Below are positions 8,697 to 17,958 of a DNA stretch of 64,000 nucleotides, in pieces; the first letter of the stretch is position 1, and every line of letters starts with the position of its first letter. The notes beneath the pieces were generated by a model. The model saw only the letters and a program-made list of their open reading frames with translations. It searched no databases and was not told the origin of the DNA. The DNA lies in the NCBI GenBank assembly GCA_014728295.1, contig WJLW01000004.1, positions 1 to 64,000 on the forward strand, written 5' to 3'. The stretch comes from Chitinivibrionales bacterium (GTDB lineage: Bacteria > Fibrobacterota > Chitinivibrionia > Chitinivibrionales > WJKA01). The position numbers were made by a program, and so were the translations under genes.

Positions 8697-9863
8697 CTAA
8701 TCAATTTCGATGTGCACATCGGTGCGCCGGTTGAGTTCGTTGTCGCGTAATACGATTCGCCCCGCGCCCCGTAACGGTTCGCTATGGTTCAGCAGGCGAC
8801 CGCGTAGATCATATCGTCGCCGGTTATCGCCCAAATACGCGTCACTTCCGGAGTTGATTGCGCTGCGTAACGGATGAGCCGCAGTTGCGCCGTTGTCAAT
8901 CCAGAAGTCGCCCGCTTCGGCCTGATATTTGTCTGAGCTTTGGGGATTGTTGGTTACGACGATCTGTTCTTTGTCAATCCAGTCGTAAAGCACCTGATTG
9001 GACCCTTTCCCCGCGCTTCTGCCGTCCCAGCCCTGCATGGTGCAGATCCACTTTTCGGAATTGCACGACCAGCGATTGCGATTGAAACCTTTACCGGCGT
9101 CACTTCCCCAGTTTCTGAAGTCACCGGTATTATAGGTAAACGACTCGGATTTGTCCCAGGATTTGAACACGATTTCGTTATGGCTCGTGCCGGTAAAGAA
9201 CATAATCCACTCTCCCTGCGGCGAAATTGCCGACCCGCAGGTTGCGCCGGGTTTCATGTCGTCAACGCTGTTGCAGGAGAGCTTCCCGCCGCCGGGAAGC
9301 AGGTAGCGATACACATGCCCCATGCCGCTGCAGGTCTCATTGTCGGCAGGGCGAATGGCGGCATGCTCGGCGTCGGCAGCAATACTCCACAGCCATTGGC
9401 GGTCCTCGAAGGTTACGACATCTTTAACCTGCAGTGTCGCGACATTGATCTTTTTCATAATTTTCGATCCGTCATCGCTGTAGCCGCCGTGACTGTAGTA
9501 CAGCCAGTCACCTTCGGGCCAGTCGAGATACCCCGTACCGGTGGGGATCTTGACCAGATCCTCTTTCATCACCTGCTCGCCATTGACACTTACCATCGCA
9601 ATCCGACCGCTTTTCTGAATGAATGCAACGCGTTGACCGGTGCGCTCGATAGTTGCAAAGCGTGCCTCGCCGCTGAAAATAACCGTGCCGTTTGGATTTT
9701 GCACCTGGTTGTTTTTGATGGCGTGGCGATAAATCTTGCCCCATCCGCCATACAGGTTCTGATTGCTTCCCCGGTACTTGCAGCAGACCGCAATGCCGTC
9801 AACAGCATACATTTCCCATACGACAAGAACTATTCCAGCGAGTACAAGCCTGATCGTGCTCAT
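8697..9863 (-). CDS. Secreted WD40/PD40-like beta-propeller protein
   Basis: 388 residues. A signal peptide occupies about 1-20, with a GGGAG ribosome site before the ATG. Repeated short segments such as A-I-S-P-Q-G-E-W-I-M-F-F and W-P-E-G-D-W-L-Y-Y resemble TolB/PD40 propeller blades. Paired cysteines in the mature region could form disulfides, consistent with export. The C-terminal 60 residues (Y-D-L-R-G-R-L, then G-R-I-V-L-R-D) resemble a type IX sorting domain. It is the first gene of a three-gene minus-strand operon. Similar propellers bind peptides or glycans, but no ligand can be deduced here. Confidence 0.65.
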   Translation of the reverse strand: MSTIRLVLAGIVLVVWEMYAVDGIAVCCKYRGSNQNLYGGWGKIYRHAIKNNQVQNPNGTVIFSGEARFATIERTGQRVAFIQKSGRIAMVSVNGEQVMKEDLVKIPTGTGYLDWPEGDWLYYSHGGYSDDGSKIMKKINVATLQVKDVVTFEDRQWLWSIAADAEHAAIRPADNETCSGMGHVYRYLLPGGGKLSCNSVDDMKPGATCGSAISPQGEWIMFFTGTSHNEIVFKSWDKSESFTYNTGDFRNWGSDAGKGFNRNRWSCNSEKWICTMQGWDGRSAGKGSNQVLYDWIDKEQIVVTNNPQSSDKYQAEAGDFWIDNGATAAHPLRSAINSGSDAYLGDNRRRYDLRGRLLNHSEPLRGAGRIVLRDNELNRRTDVHIEID

Positions 9864-9921
9864 AGTTTGCTCCCGATAACGTGTCTTATTTGCATACGCT
9901 GCATTATGCTATTTTACGTGT

Positions 9922-9957
9922 GAAGCACCGGGCGGGTGCACTACCCGCCGGTGCTTC
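9922..9957. other. Strong GC-rich stem-loop
   Basis: Arms at 9922-9937 and 9943-9957 are complementary over 15 base pairs with one bulged G and a five-base loop. It lies between the end of the lipoprotein gene and the start of the secreted-protein operon. There is no T-tract on either side, so it is not a canonical intrinsic terminator; it could protect a 3' end or attenuate. Confidence 0.5.
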
Positions 9958-10058
9958 GAGCTTCGGGCTGCCGGAGTCCGATTTGGCTATCCGCTCCGGC
10001 TGCCGTTTTTATAGCTGCAATCTGTCTTGTCGTATGGTTTAACCGAACCAGTCCCCGC

Positions 10059-11285
10059 TTACGGGCTACAGTGCTGATTCGTGCTCCAGTCCGGATCGTT
10101 TGCGTCGAGCCAATGCTCGACAGCAACCGGCACAGCGCATAATTTATTATTCGAAATTGAGAAAACTGACAGATTCGTCAGGTTGATAATTTCATCCGGC
10201 AAAGTATCGATATCATTTTCTGAGAGATAGCATTTTTTCAGGTTTGTCAAATTGCCCACCGATGCGGGCACCTGCGTCAACGCGTTATGATGCAGCCGCA
10301 ACTCCTGCAATCGGGTAAGGTTGCCGATTTCGACAGGAACGCCGGTCAGAATATTTTTTGATGCGTCGAAGTACTGCAGGCGGGCAAGCCGCCCGAGTTG
10401 CGGCGGCAGCGAGTCGAGCTTGTTGTTCGCCACATCAAGTTCCCCCAATTGGAGCAACCGTCCAACCGAAGCCGGCAGGACGCTCACGCCGAGACCGGAG
10501 GCTCGGAGCGCCAAAACGCGGCCGGCAGCATTTGCGGTTGCGATATCATCGACACCGGCTCCCGCAAGGCTGTTGCGCCGGATGAATTCTTCAACCGTGG
10601 CCGAATCGCATCGTCCATCGGGACAGGAATCGACGGATATCGTACCCAGATCATTGGTATCTGCCGCGGCGACGGCGATATTAGTTAACGGCCCGGAAAC
10701 GTAGGCGCCTTCGGGTTCTTCGATGTACAGTGCGTGGACTCCCTGTGGCGCCGGGATCGTGAAATCGCCGTCCGTCGTCAAGCCGACGCTGCGTTCCAGT
10801 CCGTAAACCAGGACGCGTGCCGAATCCAGGCGCGATCGGGCCGTCTGCACGCTCCCGCGCAACGCGCCTTCACGCAATAGAAGCTGGTCGCCCAAATCAA
10901 CCAGCGTATCGGAATCGCTGATCGTAAATGCAAACAGCCGGGCCAAACCCGCCCCATTATTGACTTCGAGCAGGTAGGCGCCCGGGGGGATGCTGTCGAA
11001 AACAAATTCACCCTGCGCGCCGGTCGATCCATTGCGTATTGCCGCATGGTATCGTGCATGGGCAAGAGTATCATCGAGCGCAAGATACGTGCGCGGTCGC
11101 AGGTAGACATGTGCGCCACGAGCCGGCTCGATATCGGCGACCAGCATTCTTGCCGCAACGGCCGGATTGCCGGTCGTGGTGCCGCTGCCGTTGTCGCTTA
11201 CCTGCGTTGTGCTGGTGCAGCTTGCTGCGAAAAGTGCGAGTGCACAAAGTATGGTGGCCGGCGCCGTTTTACGCGTCGATTTCAT
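10059..11285 (-). CDS. Leucine-rich-repeat lipoprotein with carboxypeptidase-regulatory-like domain
   Basis: 408 residues. The signal peptide ends in the lipobox L-F-A-A-S-C (C23), so the protein is probably lipid-anchored, with a short G-T-T-T-G-N-P linker typical of Fibrobacterota lipoproteins. Residues about 75-215 form beta-sandwich segments (G-E-F-V-F-D-S-I-P-P-G-A-Y-L-L), like carboxypeptidase regulatory-like modules. Residues about 235-400 hold about six leucine-rich repeats of roughly 23 residues (L-x-x-L-x-L-x-x-N-x-L-x-x-L-P). LRRs are protein-interaction surfaces. The start overlaps the end of the TIGR02147 gene by 17 bases, with a GGGGGAAAG site, indicating translational coupling to that regulator. 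Confidence 0.8.
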   Translation of the reverse strand: MKSTRKTAPATILCALALFAASCTSTTQVSDNGSGTTTGNPAVAARMLVADIEPARGAHVYLRPRTYLALDDTLAHARYHAAIRNGSTGAQGEFVFDSIPPGAYLLEVNNGAGLARLFAFTISDSDTLVDLGDQLLLREGALRGSVQTARSRLDSARVLVYGLERSVGLTTDGDFTIPAPQGVHALYIEEPEGAYVSGPLTNIAVAAADTNDLGTISVDSCPDGRCDSATVEEFIRRNSLAGAGVDDIATANAAGRVLALRASGLGVSVLPASVGRLLQLGELDVANNKLDSLPPQLGRLARLQYFDASKNILTGVPVEIGNLTRLQELRLHHNALTQVPASVGNLTNLKKCYLSENDIDTLPDEIINLTNLSVFSISNNKLCAVPVAVEHWLDANDPDWSTNQHCSP

Positions 11286-12120
11286 CTTTCCCCCGTTGAT
11301 ATCCGCCGACTGGAAACAGTTGAAAATTTACCTGGTAGACGGAGTCGACGTCGGAATCCTGTGCAACGATTTCCAGAAGTTCATCTTCGAATTCCCTGAT
11401 GCGCTTTTTGATTGTGCTGAAGCCGCTACGGGATATTTTGACCGTCATCGCCGATATTTCCCGGTCACGCGAGGCAACGCGTTCGATTGAAGTTCGCGCC
11501 AGTTCGATTACCGTGTTGTGATACTGCCGGATGCCGATTGCCCGCGCCTCACGCGACGTACCGATGAATTCCTGCGATTGACGGTAGTACCCGTTTTCGT
11601 CAATGACGATCAACCCCAGGTCACGCAGCACCTTTACCGATTGTTTTGCCTCCCGCTCGCTGATGGGCGGATTGACCTGCTGCGACAGGTGCTTGTAGGA
11701 TACATCATTTGCTTTGCAATTTTTAACCAGCTCACGGAGCACCGTGTGATACCATTTGCTGTAATAATCATATTGACTGGATTCGATGCGCCCCCGCTCG
11801 AGGTGCTTGCGCATCTGCGATATTTCATGCAACAATGGCGCTTTGTCGCTTTCCCGTTTGGTTCGGTCGAATTTTACCAGCAACTCGAAATAGCGCGCCC
11901 GATTACAGGAAAGGCCCAGTCCCTCGACCACAGACGGCACATGGCGCACGGTAAGATTTCGCTTACCGTCCAGAACCTGCTGCACATAATTGGGCGATGA
12001 GAAGCCAAGCAGCGCATTGAAAATGCGGTACGAAAAGTGCGCGTCCTTTGTTTTGCGCTCTTCGTACCAGGCCCGCAAATACTTGCGATAATCGGTGAAT
12101 TCGTAGATGCTTTTCATCAT
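11269..12120 (-). CDS. TIGR02147/DUF4423-family putative transcriptional regulator
   Basis: 283 residues. The N-terminus (S-I-Y-E-F-T-D-Y-R-K-Y-L, then F-S-Y-R) and the central Y-Y-S-K-W-Y-H-T-V-L-R-E are hallmarks of TIGR02147, a family expanded in Fibrobacter and found in Bdellovibrio and related bacteria. These proteins have an N-terminal helix-turn-helix-like region and a DUF4423 domain. The downstream lipoprotein overlaps by 17 bases, so the pair probably forms a regulator-target unit. The start ATG-ATG at 12120 has a weak ribosome site. The effector is unknown. Confidence 0.8.
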   Translation of the reverse strand: MMKSIYEFTDYRKYLRAWYEERKTKDAHFSYRIFNALLGFSSPNYVQQVLDGKRNLTVRHVPSVVEGLGLSCNRARYFELLVKFDRTKRESDKAPLLHEISQMRKHLERGRIESSQYDYYSKWYHTVLRELVKNCKANDVSYKHLSQQVNPPISEREAKQSVKVLRDLGLIVIDENGYYRQSQEFIGTSREARAIGIRQYHNTVIELARTSIERVASRDREISAMTVKISRSGFSTIKKRIREFEDELLEIVAQDSDVDSVYQVNFQLFPVGGYQRGKDEIDA

Positions 12121-12295
12121 TAGTCAAAATTGGTGGTGTGGGAATGAATATAAGCAAGAGGCGGCGGAAAATCAACAAGTATTTTGAACCGGCCATGAAT
12201 ATGTATTCACATATAAACGTAACTTATTGCAATATATATAAATATGTTTGCTGATTTATACACCGTATATTTTATGTATTCGCATGTAAAAAATT

Positions 12296-12383
12296 GGGGA
12301 CGAACTTTTATTAGTTTATTATCAAAATCATATTGATACGCTGATTAAAATATTCGATAATAAACTAATAAAAGTTCGTCCCC
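12296..12383. repeat. Long palindromic REP/MITE-like element
   Basis: Two perfect 28-base inverted arms (12296-12323 and 12356-12383) enclose a 32-base AT-rich spacer. An extra T-A pair extends the outer end. The arms begin GGGGACGAACTTTTATTAG. They resemble the GGGGACAGACTTTTATT-type palindromes scattered in many genomes and linked to Y1/REP-associated tyrosine transposases. The element ends 10 bases from the aldo/keto reductase stop codon, so it could also shape that mRNA's 3' end. No transposase is in the window. The structure is certain; the family link is from memory. Confidence 0.75.
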
Positions 12384-12393
12384 ATTATCCCTA

Positions 12394-13509
12394 TTAGCTT
12401 AAGGCCGAATGGGCGGCCCGAAGCTGTTCAATAATAGGAATGTTCTGCGGACATTTCGGTTCGCAGGTTCCGCATGCGATGCAGGCGTCCGCTTTTTCGC
12501 GTTCGTCATTGGGAGCGGCGCCCAGATCGGCATACATTTTCCCGGCTATCTCCCACTGGCCGTATACTTTGCCGATATTATAGCGCTCGAAGATTCGATG
12601 GATCGCTACGTTCTGAGGACACGGCAGGCAATAGCCGCAGCCGGTGCAGTAGAGCTCTTCCATTTTTTTAAGTCGTCGCATATGCTCATCAATGAGCTGC
12701 ATCTCTGCACCGCAAAGGCTTACCTCACCGGAGGCAATTGCCAGGTTCTCTTCAACCTGCTGCAGCGTGCTCATTCCTGATAATGCAATATCAACGTGCG
12801 GATTGTTGAGCACAAAGCGCAGCGCCAGTTCGGGAACCCGCGTGATATTGGGCACAATGCTCTCAAGCACCTCGGATGAAGCGCCCAATCGACCACCTGC
12901 AACAGGCCCCATCACCACGACACCGATATCGTGCTCATCAGCATAGGCTATCCCCTCTTCCAGCGAACGGTTGAGCAGGTTGTATTGCAGCGTAATGACA
13001 TCAACGTAGCCGGTGTCGACAATGCGTTTCAGGGCATCATTATCATCGTGAAATGACGTACAGATGTGCCTGATCAGCCCTTCATCCTTTGCGCGTCGCA
13101 TCCAGTTGCTCAGCCGCGGCTGCACGTCTTCGGTAAAACGCTTCCAGTTGACGCCGTGGTGGTTGTAAATGTCGATACAGTCGATATCCAGCCGGCGCAG
13201 GCTGTCTTCGAGATGCTGGCGCCACTGCGATTCATTGTGGTCGTAGTAGTGATTTTTCGTGGAGACAATAATCGAGTCGCGCCACCCGCGCAACGCCTCC
13301 CCCACCGCACGCTGGCTGTCCCTATTGCAGTACCCGACGGCCGTGTCGATGTAGTTCACGCCACCCTCGAAAGCCCGGTGAATCATCGCAATTGCCGGTT
13401 CACGATCGACGACCTGCTGCTCACCCTCCCCGATCATAGGCAGACGCATTGCGCCGAAGCCAAGTTGTGAAACGTTCAAACCGGTTTTGCCGAGGCGGCG
13501 ATAGTGCAT
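12394..13509 (-). CDS. Aldo/keto reductase with C-terminal 4Fe-4S ferredoxin domain
   Basis: 371 residues from the ATG at 13509 (AGGAGC upstream, first residues M-H-Y-R-R-L-G-K-T-G). A longer in-frame start lacks family similarity. The TIM-barrel aldo/keto reductase part has the full catalytic set: Asp and Tyr in Y-I-D-T-A-V-G-Y, Lys in S-T-K-N-H, and His in Y-N-H-H-G. The C-terminal 100 residues carry two cysteine motifs, C-T-G-C-G-Y-C-L-P-C and C-I-A-C-G-T-C-E-P-K-C, as in the COG1453 oxidoreductases. It probably reduces or oxidises a carbonyl substrate with electrons passed through iron-sulfur clusters. Substrate unknown. Confidence 0.85.
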   Translation of the reverse strand: MHYRRLGKTGLNVSQLGFGAMRLPMIGEGEQQVVDREPAIAMIHRAFEGGVNYIDTAVGYCNRDSQRAVGEALRGWRDSIIVSTKNHYYDHNESQWRQHLEDSLRRLDIDCIDIYNHHGVNWKRFTEDVQPRLSNWMRRAKDEGLIRHICTSFHDDNDALKRIVDTGYVDVITLQYNLLNRSLEEGIAYADEHDIGVVVMGPVAGGRLGASSEVLESIVPNITRVPELALRFVLNNPHVDIALSGMSTLQQVEENLAIASGEVSLCGAEMQLIDEHMRRLKKMEELYCTGCGYCLPCPQNVAIHRIFERYNIGKVYGQWEIAGKMYADLGAAPNDEREKADACIACGTCEPKCPQNIPIIEQLRAAHSALS

Positions 13510-13730
13510 CGTGGGCTCCTGATTCGATGGGACACAATAAATTTGGCAATGCAACAAGAGCTTGGCGCTCCCGCATGCGGGATGTGTGAGTCTCTGACGC
13601 CCCGGGACAAACAGACCATTCCCGAAACATGGGCCGGTAGTCACCTCCAAAAATTAAAAATACATCTCCTGACGGCACACTCGATCCTTGCTAAGGGGGA
13701 ACGACCGGACACGTCAAAAAAGAGGCGTCG

Positions 13731-16700
13731 CTATTCGACCAGCGAATCGGTAAACGTCACCTTGCCGTGCGCTGTCACCGTTTGAGTGAGTGCATACTTG
13801 CCTGCCCGTACGCGTAATGCCCCCTTTTTCCACCCCTGCGAGACCGGTCTTGCGTGTGAATCAACCGGCCGGAAAACATCCCATATCTCCCAGTCACGCG
13901 CTTTGCCGTCGCGGATGACACGCGGCAGCTTATCATCGGGAGCGTACCGCATCGTCAGTTGCCTGCCGTCGGGTGCAGTTACTTTCACCACTCCACGAGG
14001 CAGTGAATCCTTTTCAACTCGCAAATTCGACCGGCACCTGGCCGCGAATGCACGTATCGATTCGCTTTCCTTCCTTTTGGCAGCATACAGCACAAATCCG
14101 AAATACGGCAGATCCTTGGTGGCCGGCAGGGCATACAGCGCATGCTCGTTATAATACCGATTCTTGCGGCGTCTGGTAATCGGCAAATGCGGCGATTTTA
14201 CTAATGTTCCGAGGTTGAGCGGCGCCAACGCTACTGCACACTTCTCAAATGCAAAAATCCATACCGAATCGGCTGCAATCACTTCTACTTTGTCGGGAAC
14301 CTGCAGATACAGCGTATCCGCTCCTGCAGGACGCAGCCAGATTGCCGAATTGCGATTCTGCGCAATGCGATTTTCGGCATAATTGAGTCCGAAACTCAGA
14401 CTGCTGTTTGCGAGAAAATAATCTACCCCACGGGCACTGTCATAGGCAAGAAATTTGAAATATCCGCCGGATGCCGTCGTGCCAAGATAATACCCGTCGT
14501 CAAAAAACATGGTCTCCCACAATACCGGCTTTTCATCGAGCCCCGGTTTCCAACCGTCATAATGCGGTTTGGTGTTGAACAACTCGACCGGTTTAGCAAA
14601 ATTCTTTCGGGCAAGCTCGACAATTGCCCGGGGTGGACGATACGTACTTGTCAAGGTATGCAGGTCATCGTAGCGCGGCCGGGGATCGGTGAGCGGACAG
14701 TCACCGAAATACAACCAGAGCGGATGCGTCGCTTCGGAACCAAACACATGCGTTGCCCCGCCAAAATCCCGCATGGTCGGTCCTCCGAATCCGCCGCGAT
14801 AGTATTTCAGCGCCCCCGACATGATCAGCCAGTCCAAGGCCGCCTTGGCAAGCAATTTGACCTGCCGGTCCCGCGCGAAATCGTACAGGTTCAAATACGG
14901 AGTTATCGAGTGGGGCAGATAATTCTCGGATTCGAATTCGCCATGACCGATATGATATAGCTCCGAAACCGCGTTGATCAGCTTCTGCTTGTAAATCATG
15001 CGCGTCATCTCGTTGCCGGTCTCCTCCGCCATGAGATAGACCGAGGTCTCACGCATGGCCCGCAAGTTGGGTGTATTGCGCCCGTCAACCCAACTGCCGC
15101 GTACGTCCGGGCCCCACCAGTCATCACCGTTGCCGATTCCCGGCTTGCCTTTGCCGAAAATGGGATGCGGACGAATATTGAGACGGCGCTCTTCTTCTTC
15201 CTGTTCAACCCACGGCCGACTGCTCCAGGGACGCCACCAGTCTCGCCAGGCACCGACATCATCACCGAACTGCCTCCCGGTCATCTTTTGCAGCACGCCG
15301 GCCACGTGAGCCCGTACCTGCCGATTTTCGCTCTTGAGGACATTGATCAGCTCGAAACGTGGAATGGGATCACGCTGCGCCCATATTTTTGCAGATTCGT
15401 ACATCGTTCGCCGGTATGCACTGTCAAGCATATGCCCGAACAGAAAGTACTTGCGGACCTGTCCCTTGATCGTGAAACACCAGTACCAGTCAATACCCAG
15501 CGTATGCCGATGGTGTGTCTGCGCCTCCCGGTCTTCCTGCTGCAGTAAACCAAGCGACTTCTGCCGGTCTCCCGCAATCGCCGATGCCATCAATCGGGGG
15601 TATGACCACTTTTCGCGATCCGCGCCGGTATTCAAATGATAGTAGAATCCATGCCGGTCGAAGTATTCGGCACCCCGGCGTATGAAGCCGCGCTCGTCGT
15701 CTTGCGTCCAGCTCGTTTGCAGCGGCTGCGTAGCTTGCGAGAATTTACGGATACGTTCGATTTCTCGCATGACAATACGCATATCTACCGAGCGCACCCG
15801 GATCGGTAACTGTCGCCCCGCGTCAATCGCATATGTCAAACGTTGCGGACGGTGGTCAACCGGTTGCGGTGGCAGGGTAAATGATGCTCTGGCATTCCCC
15901 TGCCACGGCACGAAGAAAGTCTGTGCAATCTGTCGATAACCACTGGCAACAGAGCATGCTTTGCCGTCGAATGACGCGTCGGCACCAATAGTGACCCTCA
16001 TCGACCCATCCGGTGCGTACGTGCCAAAGGCGCATGACACTACCGGCGGCGAACATGAATCCGTAAACAGCAGCTTGCTTTTCTGCGTCAAGCCGAACGG
16101 ATAATCGGTCGTTGTTTTCCAGGAATACCGTGTTCGCCGGGCATTCTCGCTATCACGATCGGTAACTTCAACCGACAAGCGGCACGCATATCCGGCCGGT
16201 GCGCTAATCAGCATATTGCGCCACGGCAGCCTGGCCTCAATCGCGTAACCGTCCCGCCGGGCGGAACCGGCAACATCAGCCCGCAACGCCCGCTTGCGCT
16301 GGTCAACCGATCGCCAGTCATCCAGATCGTACTTGATGCCGCTCAATTGCTGCCCGTCAATCACGTGTCGGTGTACGCCGCATGCGCACGCGTTTAAGCG
16401 GGGATCGCGCCCGGGTCGCACCTGTAAACGGAATACCATCGATTCATCGGCAGCATCCTTCACCACAAGTGAGACATTATCGTTGCGGCGAATCCATCCG
16501 GTTATCGACTCGTACGCACGGTCATCATCCGCCGCTACGTAAAACAGCATTCCGGTGGAATCCCATGCGATACGCACCTGCACGTCAAGATCGTTGCCTG
16601 CGGCGATCTTACCATCACCAGTTGCAAGCATCGAGACCACAAATCCCTCGTCGCGCCAATCAGCGCCGTCGCCATCAATACAAATACCGGCCACCTGCGG

Positions 16701-16856
16701 GACGTGATGGTTGTGTTCTGCCGGGTACTCGTGATTTTGCGCAGCATCGGCAATGAGGTTGATAATAATCGCAAATAGAAGGAGAACGGGCTTCTCGCTT
16801 TTCCGCATTTCGTAAGTATTTGCCCGGCTAGAATCTTTTCCCCTCAGATTGCTCAT
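13731..16856 (-). CDS. Large secreted protein with CBM9-like N-terminal domain and alpha-toroid-like core
   Basis: 1041 residues. The ATG at 16856 forms an ATGA overlap with the upstream methyltransferase. A hydrophobic signal segment follows at about 22-38, so a second start at 16808 is possible. Residues about 50-270 resemble the CBM9-like sugar-binding domain (I-D-G-D-G-A-D-W near the start). Residues about 360-760 are helix-rich with many Trp, Tyr and His, and the rest is beta-rich. The toroid-plus-sandwich layout recalls polysaccharide lyases and heparinase-like proteins, but no catalytic residues can be assigned. A secreted carbohydrate-active enzyme is a reasonable guess, not a conclusion. 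Confidence 0.7.
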   Translation of the reverse strand: MSNLRGKDSSRANTYEMRKSEKPVLLLFAIIINLIADAAQNHEYPAEHNHHVPQVAGICIDGDGADWRDEGFVVSMLATGDGKIAAGNDLDVQVRIAWDSTGMLFYVAADDDRAYESITGWIRRNDNVSLVVKDAADESMVFRLQVRPGRDPRLNACACGVHRHVIDGQQLSGIKYDLDDWRSVDQRKRALRADVAGSARRDGYAIEARLPWRNMLISAPAGYACRLSVEVTDRDSENARRTRYSWKTTTDYPFGLTQKSKLLFTDSCSPPVVSCAFGTYAPDGSMRVTIGADASFDGKACSVASGYRQIAQTFFVPWQGNARASFTLPPQPVDHRPQRLTYAIDAGRQLPIRVRSVDMRIVMREIERIRKFSQATQPLQTSWTQDDERGFIRRGAEYFDRHGFYYHLNTGADREKWSYPRLMASAIAGDRQKSLGLLQQEDREAQTHHRHTLGIDWYWCFTIKGQVRKYFLFGHMLDSAYRRTMYESAKIWAQRDPIPRFELINVLKSENRQVRAHVAGVLQKMTGRQFGDDVGAWRDWWRPWSSRPWVEQEEEERRLNIRPHPIFGKGKPGIGNGDDWWGPDVRGSWVDGRNTPNLRAMRETSVYLMAEETGNEMTRMIYKQKLINAVSELYHIGHGEFESENYLPHSITPYLNLYDFARDRQVKLLAKAALDWLIMSGALKYYRGGFGGPTMRDFGGATHVFGSEATHPLWLYFGDCPLTDPRPRYDDLHTLTSTYRPPRAIVELARKNFAKPVELFNTKPHYDGWKPGLDEKPVLWETMFFDDGYYLGTTASGGYFKFLAYDSARGVDYFLANSSLSFGLNYAENRIAQNRNSAIWLRPAGADTLYLQVPDKVEVIAADSVWIFAFEKCAVALAPLNLGTLVKSPHLPITRRRKNRYYNEHALYALPATKDLPYFGFVLYAAKRKESESIRAFAARCRSNLRVEKDSLPRGVVKVTAPDGRQLTMRYAPDDKLPRVIRDGKARDWEIWDVFRPVDSHARPVSQGWKKGALRVRAGKYALTQTVTAHGKVTFTDSLVE

Positions 16857-17668
16857 GATAACAACACCTTTTTACCCACAACAAAATGCTGCTCAGAGCG
16901 TTCGAGATTTTTTGTTTCCACGATTTCAAAACCTGCATTCACCAGCGCATTGGCAACTTCGACCGACCTCAGCAATCCGATATGCGGCAGGAATCTGATT
17001 CCGGTCAGGATCAACAGCAGCACGTATATCATCCTGTCTTTGAATGAGCGTGCCTCCGCCAGACACGGAGTGACGGTAATGAGATATCCACCCGGCCTCA
17101 GTAGCTCGTACGCTCTGGCCAGGGCGCGTTTGCGATCATCGAGCAAGTGTACAATATTCAGCGCCAGGATCACGTCAAAGGTTTCAGGCTTGAAGTACTC
17201 ATCAAGTATCGTAGCAGTTGAGGTTTCGACATTTGCGATCCCCCTGTCCGCCAGTTTATCGCGTCCTGCCTCGATCATCTTTGGTGAAATATCGATACCG
17301 TGGATAAAACCAACGCTGTCTGCAAGGCGCAGCATCACCCCGGCTGTGGCACAACCAAAGTCAAGTACACTATCGCTCGATTTCAGATATTTCCTGGCGT
17401 TCTGCACTGCTTTGTGTTCGGGCCGGTCGGGGGATGAGTCCAGATCATAGCGCTCAGATATCATATCCCAGAATAACGTTGTGCGCTGCTTTTTGTTGCC
17501 GCCGCGTATCCAGAGGAAAAACCATTTGAAGGCGACAGACGCGAGCAGGTAAAGTGCTTGGATAAGGCCGTGTTGGGCGGGAGAAATGCGAGATGGTGTG
17601 TCGTCACTCTTTTTCATGGAGAATATCTTTTCTGTACTAATATTATCACTTTTCTCCTTTTGCTGCAT
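16853..17668 (-). CDS. Class I SAM-dependent methyltransferase
   Basis: 271 residues. Motif I is V-L-D-F-G-C-A-T-A-G near residue 100. The post-motif acidic G-I-D-I-S is present, as is L-R-P-G-G-Y-L-I-T-V near residue 190, matching the Methyltransf_11/ubiE-like group. A hydrophobic stretch at about 36-52 and another near 215-230 suggest membrane association and a lipid or other hydrophobic substrate. It is translationally coupled (4-base overlap) to the large CBM9-like secreted protein, an odd pairing. An alternative start lies at 17617. Substrate not determinable. Confidence 0.75.
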   Translation of the reverse strand: MQQKEKSDNISTEKIFSMKKSDDTPSRISPAQHGLIQALYLLASVAFKWFFLWIRGGNKKQRTTLFWDMISERYDLDSSPDRPEHKAVQNARKYLKSSDSVLDFGCATAGVMLRLADSVGFIHGIDISPKMIEAGRDKLADRGIANVETSTATILDEYFKPETFDVILALNIVHLLDDRKRALARAYELLRPGGYLITVTPCLAEARSFKDRMIYVLLLILTGIRFLPHIGLLRSVEVANALVNAGFEIVETKNLERSEQHFVVGKKVLLS

Positions 17669-17958
17669 TTGGCCTTGAGTTTTTGCTATCGCTTCAAAAT
17701 ATTATCGCCAATGCTCTAATGCAAGCAGGAAACCTTATGGAACGTCCCGGCAGGCGGTGTGAGAGCAGCGATCGTGCGGATGGACTGAGGTGGCAATTGC
17801 GCCCGGGATTGTTTCGGCACGCATAAGCGGGGTTAATCCTCGCTGGGAGAATTGATTTCGGGACAACCTTTTCGCAGCGAAACAAATGTCCGTATTTAAG
17901 CTTCTTGAACTATATTAACCGCGTAATCTAATCGGGTTGTTTGAGAAAGGAATAAACC

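Noticed and set aside
8940..9923. 327-codon plus-strand frame
   Set aside because: Mirrors the propeller gene; no ribosome site or recognisable motif, and composition typical of an antisense shadow.
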